This document shows, piece by piece, positions 46,596 to 54,800 of a DNA stretch of 64,000 nt (the first letter of the stretch is position 1; every line of letters starts with the position of its first letter). Source of the stretch: Incurvaria masculella (taxonomy: Eukaryota; Arthropoda; Insecta; Lepidoptera; Incurvariidae). The position numbers were made by a program, and so were the translations under genes. Under the pieces are notes generated by a model, which searched no databases, was not told the origin of the DNA, and saw nothing but the letters and a program-made list of their open reading frames with translations. The stretch covers positions 15,336,501 through 15,400,500 of the forward strand of contig OX335651.1 in assembly GCA_946894095.1 (NCBI GenBank), in the 5' to 3' direction.

Positions 46596-47099
46596 CTAAG
46601 AAGTCATCGTAGAGTCGACACCGCTCATAATTCTTCCAATTTGTAAATATGAGCTTCCTGCTCCGGCAATTATCTCGACGACATCTTGAACTTTGGCCGC
46701 TTTCTTTGCGTCGAGGTCGGCGTGGTCTTGCGAAACATCTTCGGGAGTGTGGGAGTTACAATTGTCAGTACTTAAAACTCTGCCATCAGACTGGTTGAAG
46801 TTGTATGTACTTGTATTTAATGCAAGTGCATACATGCATGGAGAATTAGTGATCCTTCGTCTCCTGTACACAATGATTTCTTTTAGTTTATCGCCCCAAC
46901 GAAATCGTGAACTATCGTTAAATACATTGATATTATTTATGCATGTCGATATATCTTTATCGTCATAGATCTTCTCTACCTCCGTGCCTTCAATACTACG
47001 GGACACTCCACGATTGTCCCTATTCCTTTCGATTGCATTTACATAAAACCCGCATCTATCTAGCGCAGGCCTGAACGCGGCCATTATTGCGGATTCCAT
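46596..47099 (-). CDS. Unrecognised 167-codon open frame
   Basis: An uninterrupted ATG frame on the minus strand in moderately AT-rich DNA. The product would be hydrophilic, with no signal peptide or membrane segment, and with an Asp/Ala/Lys-rich stretch (DHADLDAKKAAKVQDVVEII) near the C-terminus. I recognise no domain. A frame this long in 64 kb is borderline for chance. It lies directly downstream (in minus orientation) of the GC-rich island at 47120-47330, which could be a promoter or 5' exon. Whether it is expressed is unknown. Confidence 0.2.
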   Translation of the reverse strand: MESAIMAAFRPALDRCGFYVNAIERNRDNRGVSRSIEGTEVEKIYDDKDISTCINNINVFNDSSRFRWGDKLKEIIVYRRRRITNSPCMYALALNTSTYNFNQSDGRVLSTDNCNSHTPEDVSQDHADLDAKKAAKVQDVVEIIAGAGSSYLQIGRIMSGVDSTMTS

Positions 47100-47626
47100 T
47101 TCCTTTGGCGTCGGTCCGACAGTGCACTGTCATCCGTGCGTCTGTCTGTTCGTTCCCGCATCGGTGGGCATGAAAGATAGGTCTGCGAACAATGAGGCGG
47201 GCTGCGGTGGGCGACGGCACGCCGCGCCGCCGACACCGCATGCTGGCGGTTTGAGGCCGGCATTCCTCTCTGCAGTGGTCGGCCCCGGGCGACAAACCTT
47301 GTGGCCTCTTCGTCGCGTCGGTTGCATCTTGTGATACTATAATAACCTGTGATATCCGATAAGTTGGGTCGAACTTGTGATGCAAACCCTGCGTAAAATT
47401 TTGTTATTTTCCCTCATTTATGCTATGTTGTTGCTGTTTAATTTTCGGTATTTCGGAGTGGATCGTTGAGAATGGTACGAAGCAATAATTAATTGTTTAG
47501 GTAATTCCTGGATAGTTCCATGGAGGTTCGATAGTATCCAAAGAAAGAGAACCAGTACTATATGCCCTAATGGGGATATACGTTGGTGCCCAACGGCACC
47601 GAGCGTTTGTATCGTCTACAGATACT
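47100..47626. other. GC-rich island and flank
   Basis: 47120-47330 is strongly GC- and CpG-rich with long open readings on both strands and no recognised domain. The remainder is ordinary AT-rich sequence. Confidence 0.35.
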
Positions 47627-48113
47627 AAAAAACCGGGCAAGTGCGAGTCGGACTCGCACACGAAGGGTTCCGTACCATTATATAAGATTTGACACAAAGA
47701 CATAACGTTTCTTGTATGGTGGGCCGTTTTAATTTTAATTTTTACTCTTTGTCGTTAAAGCCGCATCTGATCATACACAATCTGTGAAAATTTCAGCTGT
47801 CTACCTATTACAGTTCATGAGATACAGCTCTGTGGCAGACGGACGAATGGACGGACGGACGGACAGCAGAGGCTTGGTAATATGGTTCCGTTTGTTACCC
47901 TTTGGGTACAGAGTGGTCAGTCAGAGTTCTCACCTAAATTGGCGTTTACGGCAAACCGATCGGACTTTGACAGCTTGAAGAAGTAAAGCCACAGAATATC
48001 TAGTAAAAAATTGTATGGAGTTTGACGTTTTTACGGAAAACGCCAGTGAATCGGTTTGCCGTAAACGCCAATTTAGGTGAGAACTCAGACTGACCACTCA
48101 GAACCCTAAAAAA
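47627..48113 (+). repeat. Lepidopteran dispersed repeat, copy 5, split by a MITE
   Basis: Opens AAAAACCGGGCAAGTGCGAG, carries a (GACG)n tract at about 47838-47865, then 'aatatggttccg' and 'accctttgggta'. The final 'gaaccctaaaaaa' is displaced to 48101-48113 by an inserted MITE at 47912-48098. Confidence 0.85.
47912..48098. mobile_element. AGTGG-TIR MITE, short copy with 3-bp target duplication
   Basis: About 48 bp at each end are near-perfect inverted repeats: left AGTGGTCAGTCAGAGTTCTC and onward to 'aaattggcgtttacggcaaa', right its complement with one or two differences. CAG flanks both sides (47909-47911 and 48099-48101). Removing the insert and one CAG restores the host repeat ('gggta-cag-aaccct'; other copies read 'cgg'). 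The interior is shorter than in the copies at 36404 and 63017, consistent with an internal deletion. Confidence 0.85.
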
Positions 48114-48450
48114 TGTGATCCGTGAATCCGAGCATCTTATTAAAGACTACCGTCCATATGATTGTGTTTATAAACTCCTTGCCTTGTGAATTCCATTCCA
48201 ATGTTGGTTCCAGGGTTGGAATTGAGGTAGCACTGCTTTCAACTAAGAACCCGAAATTTCCGAGATACTTTTTGCCGTGTACACATATTTACCTTAATTT
48301 ACTTCTTTGGTGTGCGTCTACGCGCTGAGAACATGCGAATTTAATTTGGCGTGTAGCTAATGGAGCTGTCTCGGTGTCGGCGTGACGCGTGCACGTCCGT
48401 GGCGGGTGACATATTCCGCAACAACCCGGTAATGAGTTTCTTTTTTAGTT
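48114..48450. other. Non-coding stretch
   Basis: Nothing recognised. Confidence 0.4.
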
Positions 48451-48734
48451 TTTTAGGGTTCCGTATCCAAAGAGTGCCAACGGAACCCTATTACTAAGCT
48501 CTCGCTGTCCGTCCGTCCGTCCGTCAGTCACAGGGCTGTATCTCATGAACCGTAATAGGTAGGCAGCTGAAATTTTCACAGAGTGTGTATTTATTTTGCC
48601 GATATAACAACAAATAGGTAAAATTAAAAAATTAAGGATGGCCCCATACAAAAAACGTGATTTTTTGTATTAAATCTTGTACGATGGTACGGAACCCTTC
48701 GTGTGCGAGTCCGACTCGCACTTGGCCGGTTTTT
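48451..48734 (-). repeat. Lepidopteran dispersed repeat, copy 6 (full length)
   Basis: Reverse orientation. AGGGTTCCGTATCC and 'ggaaccctattactaagc' start it, with a (CCGT)n tract at 48507-48522. It ends with the complement of GTGCGAGTCGGACTCGC and a T-run. Closely matches copy 1. Confidence 0.85.
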
Positions 48735-48914
48735 AGTTTTCTATCTATTGATGTATCCATTTTGAATCCGCGTTACATAAACGATGATAGAACTGGAGTA
48801 TTACGTCAACGATGGGTGATTTCGAGCTCACTCCGTTCCGAGAACCCGCATACCCTGCTTGTATTACTTCTGGGGACCCTTACTTCTTTAAACAATCCTA
48901 ACTAAGGTGACGGT

Positions 48915-49007
48915 ATGCATCAAGTGCGTCGGCGGAAAGCTGAGGGCCGGGAGGACTGGAGAAAAATAGGAGAGGCGTATGTCCAGCAGGGGACACAAAC
49001 ACGCTGA
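48915..49007 (+). pseudogene. 3' end of an RTE-type LINE (C-terminal coding scrap)
   Basis: The + strand reads RRRKAEGREDWRKIGEAYVQ followed by QGTQTR and a stop at 49005-49007. From memory, 'EDRExWRxIGEAYVQ' is the typical C-terminus of RTE-clade endonuclease/reverse-transcriptase proteins of insects and other animals. It is followed at once by a 'ctgactgactaac' tail, as expected for a 5'-truncated LINE end. The catalytic domains are absent. Confidence 0.6.
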
Positions 49008-49221
49008 CTGACTAACAAAGGTGTTCACACTTTGGTTAGTCAGTTTGAGAACCATTTTGAAGTTGATTTATTCCGGAGGTGACTTATACCATTCCGGAGG
49101 AACCATTGCATTCTGGAAGGGGTTTCCGGAAATCGGACTAGCGCGGCTGCGCTTGGCGAAAGACGGTTTTTTTAACAGGCGGAGGCCGGCCCTTGTTTTT
49201 TTTTCATAACCATTCCGGATT

Positions 49222-49598
49222 TTCAGTGGCCCAGTGGCGCGACACTTCGGCGATCGCTCTCCGAAGTTAAGCAACGCTGAGTCCGGTCTGGTCTTGGATG
49301 GGTGACCATTCGACCGTTGAGAGAGGCTGGCCGTGGTTCGGATTCCACGTTAAACTGTAGGTCCCCTTCCTTATTTACTAGGTGGTAGGGTTAATCCCGC
49401 CCGGGTTGGTACCATCGCATTGGATGAACGATGGTCGAAGCGGCAATGAAAATTGTCCCTGTTTTCCATCCAGTTCAATGTAGCCGTGCAATATAAGGAA
49501 GGTCCTGGCATGGCACCTAGTTCCCATGTGGTGTGTTGGGCTAATACCATGACAGAAGGTGTGGTATTAGCCATCCATGTCCAGTCACATAAAAAAAA
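49222..49598 (+). mobile_element. 5S rRNA-headed SINE, best copy
   Basis: The head starts CAGTGGCCCAGTGGCGCGAC. It contains a stretch closely matching 5S rRNA: CCGAAGTTAAGCAACG (box A region, 49261-49276), then GTCTTGGATGGGTGACC (box C region, 49291-49307). These are the internal pol III control elements of 5S genes. The shared SINE/LINE tail begins near 49346: 'cacgttaaactgtaggtcc', 'ccttccttatttactaggtg', 'ttggtaccatcgcattgg', 'ttttccatccagttcaatg', 'tagccgtgcaatataagg', 'tggcacctagttcccatg', 'accatgacagaaggtgtgg'. It ends CATAAAAAAAA at 49598. The flanks show no certain target duplication. Confidence 0.85.
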
Positions 49599-50322
49599 TA
49601 TTTTTTCGGGTTCTCTGGCTTCGTTTTTAAACTTCCATTCCAAAAGTTATTACGGACTTGTGAAGCATACATGCAAAATCTTCTATTGACCCTCTAACAA
49701 ACCTACATGTCCCTGTTACCGTGTCGATTTAGCAAGTCCAGTACTGACTCCATAAATTACAACGTAATCTTAGTACCACATTGTCTTCCTCTGCGCAGTG
49801 CACTTGTGAAATAGCTTTATTACTGAGCAGTATGCGCTTGCGCAGTGAGCAGCACGTCGGTATAGGTGGCGCCCCGAGACGCAGTAAATCTGGCACAGGC
49901 GGACTCATTGCTCACGATACGCTCGGGGGATTGGGTCTCCGGTTTCCCTTTCTGCGTCTGTGTGGTCTGCTATCATACATTTGTGTTCTCGTTGGGAAAT
50001 AAATCCTTAATAGTCTGTGTCGCCTCGCTGCGGTAGGTAGGCGCAGTGCGCTGTCACAATCGGTTTTGTAAGCGATACTTGTCCAAGATGATAATGATAT
50101 CTTCGTCAATATACAAATGTCTGTGAGGTACTTAGAGGATGGCCCATCAGAGTTTATATACTTTTATTTATATATGTAAATTATTTACAAATGAAATATA
50201 AAAACTATTGAAATTATATATAATCTACCCAGATAATATCCCCGTAACGTGCTAAACACAGCGACCGCGGAATTGGGGGGCAGGGGGGGTAGGCAAATGC
50301 TCTCATGGCGGATTTCCCTATA
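49599..50322. other. Non-coding stretch
   Basis: A GC-richer patch at 49830-49970. No gene recognised. Confidence 0.4.
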
Positions 50323-50586
50323 GGCCGACCAGGGGGCCCATTCAGGTAAGAGTGAGTTCGAGTTCGGGAGTGAGTTAACCTAAAAATAGCTGGGAAATAT
50401 ATTATTATTTAAATAACGGAACCGTTAATTATACTTCCAACGTATTTACGGGACATACCAGATTTTTACCTAACTGTAATGATGTTCAAGAAGTGTAGAA
50501 ACATTAACTATTTTAAAAAGTGAGTTGATATTTAGTGACGAATTCGAACTTACTCTTGCCCTGAATGGACCCCCAGGCCCGGGCCA
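50323..50586. mobile_element. TIR element (~260 bp)
   Basis: The left end (from about 50323) reads GGCCGACCAGGGGGCCCATT, then 'caggtaagagtgagttcgag'. The right end in complement reads 'ggcccgggcctgggggtcca', then 'ttcagggcaagagtaagttc'. The inverted repeats are about 45-55 bp with scattered differences. The AT-rich interior has no coding potential. Single copy in the window. Confidence 0.7.
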
Positions 50587-50753
50587 GAATTTCGTTTCGT
50601 TTTTGCGTTCGGTTTTTTTCGATTTTTTTGGTGCTTCCCATAAAACCCTGACCCTGGAATACTTTCGCGGTCGCTGCCTAAAAATGTTTTTTTATTAATT
50701 GGTCTACACAACTGGAAACACGCAGGCGAAAACAGATCAGATAAACGCGCTAT

Positions 50754-50758
50754 GGTGG
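50754..50758. repeat. Target-site duplication of the BEL/Pao element, left
   Basis: GGTGG immediately before the 5' LTR. The same GGTGG lies at 57930-57934 after the 3' LTR. Five base pairs fits BEL/Pao integrases. Confidence 0.9.
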
Positions 50759-51264
50759 TGTTGTCGACGGAACAGTGAGAGTGCTAAGTGACCCGCCACG
50801 TAGGTGAAAGACAAGCTCTGCCTATCGTGAGCGGTAGTGAGTGCGCTTTAGTATCTGTATATGTGCTTTACAAAATGGTTCTGACTGTATGATTTGATTG
50901 ATTGATTTTATCATAGGATGTATAGCGCTTTAAGTTAGCATGTCAAAAATAGGTAAAATAAACTATGAAACATGCATCTTTCATTTTTTGGGGTCTCTGG
51001 TCCGCTCGTTCAGCCGCCCCTCCACTCCGCCCCGCCATCTAGCGGACGTCCGCGGAGTGAAGGGGCAACTGTTATATAAAGAGGCCAAAATGGCCGAGCC
51101 CGCAGACTCAAAGAAGACGAGCCAGCGGACACTTGACCCTGAAGAATAGAAGAACTGCCTGCCTGCAAAAAATAATCAAGAATTTCATTTACTGTCCATC
51201 ACAAGATAACGAAGGTCGTCTGCCGGGCCATCGGAGGCTGCCGCGCCCCGACCCCGAGGCGACA
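50759..51264 (+). repeat. BEL/Pao 5' LTR
   Basis: 506 bp, TG...CA ends. TATATAAA at 51073-51080 is the likely promoter. A 69-codon open frame at 50940-51149 exists in both LTRs but has no recognisable function. Confidence 0.95.
51073..51080 (+). promoter_or_regulatory. TATA box of the 5' LTR
   Basis: TATATAAA, preceded by a GC-rich stretch (51010-51065). Transcription would start about 30 bp downstream. The same motif lies at 57738-57745 in the 3' LTR. Confidence 0.7.
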
Positions 51265-51269
51265 TTGTT

Positions 51270-51287
51270 TGGTCCTTCGCCGCCGAA
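51270..51287 (+). promoter_or_regulatory. Candidate primer-binding site
   Basis: Five bases after the 5' LTR, TGGTCCTTCGCCGCCGAA begins with TGG, the complement of a tRNA CCA end. A tRNA ending GGCGAAGGACCA would prime. I do not assign the tRNA species. Confidence 0.55.
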
Positions 51288-51841
51288 TCCTGACTTCACT
51301 TCGAGATCAAGACGCCGCTCCGCTGATCGCTCGTCAACCTGCCCGCCTGGCGCCGCCTGCATCAAGACCGACGCAAGCCACACGCCAACATTGGCATACG
51401 CCCGTGGATACTTAACGGTGCCAACGAAGCGGTGCGTGGTGTTTTGCGACTGACACCAGACGGACCGTCCTGTTCAGGACGAGAAGTCAAATTCTGAGTC
51501 GAGCCGTGTCGGTATGTTCACTTGCGCAAGCCATGCCTCCTGGAAGGCACCGTCTCGCACCCTTTCCCTGGTGTGAGAGAGCACTTGGCCCGCTTGTGTT
51601 TCTCTGCCGAACGGTATCCCATTAACCCTTCCGCCTCCTACTTCCCTCCAGCAGATAAGGCCCGCGCCCCTCAAGACTCTGCTTCCTCCGGTCGCGAGCG
51701 CAGCGAGACTAGTGCACCGTGCGCCTGTCCGCTGCGTGCCCGCCTCGTTCCGCCACACTTCGCGTTGTCGCGTCGCGTCGGTCGCCGTTCCGCGCTCCAC
51801 ATCGCTAACGCTGAGAGCAAGAACACGACGCGAACGTCACA

Positions 51842-54800
51842 ATGGTTAAGACAAGAAGTACCAAAGCCGACGGAACAAGCGCGGATGCGCAGACAGCGCC
51901 CCAGCCGAGCACCGCGGCCGACTCGGGAGTGCAAACACATCCGGAAATAGTCAGACTGGGCCCACCGGCATCCCCGACCGACCCCCTCAATGTGTCCGTC
52001 GGTGAGAGAACGATTATCGAAACCGCACCGAGAATCGACCGCTCGCCCGCCGCGTCGACCACGCACTCACGCCTTTCTGCCCGAAAACGCCGCGCCGCTG
52101 AGTTAGCGGCAGCAGAAAAGCTGGCCGAAATCGAAAGAAAAAAGCTGGAGATCGAAAGCGATTTAATACAAAAGAAATTGCAGTCCGATTTACAAGATAT
52201 TGAGGAAGAGGATGACCGCTCGAGGGAAGCCGACGACCTTGAAAATATCACAATGCAGCGCACCAGCGAATGGTGCGACAGCCAAAGAGCGCCTCCCCCT
52301 TCACCCCCCGCTTCGCTAAATGAAGAGGTGAATCATGCGACGGTGGCGCCACCGCTCGCGCGCCCCGCACCCCTCGTCCCGCCGCCGACTGCAGCGCCAC
52401 CGCCGCCGCCCGCAAACGACACGGACGTAGGAGCGCACAACACATCGGCTGCACACCCGACCACGAGAGTGGGATTGAGCGACATAGCATTATTGGCGCG
52501 CGAATTAAAAGGGCTTGCGACAAATAAAGATAGATGCTGTACATCGAAGCTACCCGACTTCTTTGGTGCAACGAGTGACTGGCTCGCATTTAAGGCCGCT
52601 TACGATGAGCAATCTAGACGATTCGACAAAATAGAAAATCTCGCTCGACTGCGACGATGTCTTCGCGGAGATGCAAAAGCAACCGTGTCGCACCAATTAC
52701 TGACCGGCGGCGATCCAGATCGAGTAATGAAGTTGCTGGGAAAGAAGTTTGGGCGCGATCACGACTTAGTTATGCATCAACTACGTCGATTGAGAAACTT
52801 GCCGACCATCACTAACGTCCCACGCCAAATAAATGACTTCGCGTGTACGATTGAAGATGTTATCGCAACGATATCAAGCATGAAGCAAGATAAATATCTA
52901 CATAGCGTCGACGCAGTACAAGCGATAAAAGAAAAAATGAAAATACTGATGCACAACTACGCCGACTACGTACATACGCATCGAGATGACAACAAGCCCG
53001 AATTGACGATGATAAGTGAATTTTTGGAATGCGAGAGCGAGAAGATTACTTACGCATGGGCAGTGGAGACAAAAGATGTTGCCGCGAGTACCGACGCGCG
53101 CGCTACGACTCAACAAGGCCGAATCAACAACGCGCGTCAGAATCAGCCTCCCGCCGCCGCCGCCGCCCGACAGAAGGGCTCACGTACACAAGCAGTACAC
53201 ACATCAGCCGCGGGGGGCGCCATCTGTCTACAGTGTGAAGCTACAGACCATACTATACACAATTGCGCGAAATTCAAGGCACTTTCCGAAGATGAAAAAT
53301 GGAACGCCGCCACTGCGCTTCGGGCCTGCTTTCGTTGCCTAAAAAGTGGCCACCGCTCACAAGTCTGCCGCACGAAACAAGGATGCGCGATGGAAGGATG
53401 CGGCCGGCGACATCACACGCTGCTGCACAAGTCATTTCCCCCACCCACTAGGCCACTGACGATGTCTAATGAAAGGGAAGAGGCGAATGAAGAAAATGCC
53501 GCATGCGCACGAGGAAATAAGACGCGAGCCCTGCTAATGATAATCCCAGTGACTGTCTACGGGCCAAAAGGCAGTGTACGTACTCACGCGCTACTTGACA
53601 GCGGGGCTACAACGACGCTAATAAAAACAGAATTGGCCGATCGCGTCGGAGCTGTTGGTCCAACTGAACGACTGATGCTCTCAGAAACCACGACGAAAGG
53701 TGTCCACACGTCCCGACTTATTGACTTGGAGATAGCGGGACCTACTCGCACCAAGTACCCACTGTGGGGCGCCTACACAGTGAAAAAATTAGAGCTGATA
53801 GCACAAACCGTGCCCGACTACTCGCATCTACCGCACCTAAAGAACCTACCGTTGCGACCATATACTGACGTCGTGCCAGGAATAGTCGTCGGGCAGAACA
53901 ACTTCCACCTGCTCGCCGAGAGAGAGAGACGCACAGCCGGCCTCGGATGGGAGAGCCCGTCGGCCGTCCGCACCCTGCTCGGCTGGGTACTCAGCGGCTC
54001 GACCGGGGGGAGCGGCGCGACCAACCGACGACGCGGACAGCAAGCGGTTCACTTCGTGGGACACCTGACGCGGGACAACGAAGAACTGCACTCACTCATC
54101 AAGAGTCACTACGATCTGGACGCGTTGGGCGTATCTACGAAAGAAAGAGAAAAGCCCACTGACCGGCGAGCTATTGACATACTGAACACCACCTGCCGAC
54201 GCACAGATAATGATGACCGGTGGGAAACCGGTTTGCTGTGGCGAACTGACTCGACGGCGATGCCGCCGAGCAAGGGGTCCGCACTTAAGCGCCTACGTTC
54301 ACTTGAGAAAAAGATGGATGCTAACAGAGACTTCGGTGAAGCGTACGCGAAACAAATGAAGCACCTCATAGATTCTGGATACGCTCGACAGATGGCGCCA
54401 ACCACCGACAAAAAATTATGGTACTTGCCTCACTTCGCTGTGACTAACCCCAATAAAAGAGGCAAGGTACGGATTGTATTCGACGCAGCAGCGCGGGTGG
54501 ATGGACGCTCACTCAACGATGCGCTACTGACGGGACCCGACTTACTGCAACCTTTGCTCGGCGTATTGTTCCGGTTCCGGGAGGGGGCGGTGGCAGTCTC
54601 AGCGGACATCAAGGAAATGTTTCTCCGAATACAAATAAGGCCTGCGGACCGACCCGCGCAACGTTTCTTCTGGCGAGGACTGAACCGAGACACGCCGCCA
54701 GCAGAGTACGAAATGAGCTCGATGATCTTCGGCGCCGCCTCCTCTCCAACAACCGCCATCTACGTCAAAAATAAAAATGCAGAGGAGTTCGCACACCTGT

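Noticed and set aside
48072..48086. TTTAG|GTGAG splice-like junction
   Set aside because: It is part of the terminal repeat of the AGTGG-TIR MITE and occurs wherever the MITE does.
49222..49310. Possible 5S rRNA gene
   Set aside because: Only the central part of 5S is present, its 5' portion is rearranged, and it runs straight into the SINE tail.
50342..50352. Donor-like ATTCAG|GTAAGAG
   Set aside because: It lies inside the inverted repeat of the 50323-50586 element and lacks a pyrimidine tract, so it is not counted as a third recursive site.
50940..51149. 69-codon open frame present identically in both LTRs (also 57605-57814)
   Set aside because: It lies across the LTR promoter region, has no recognisable features, and is duplicated only because the LTRs are identical.
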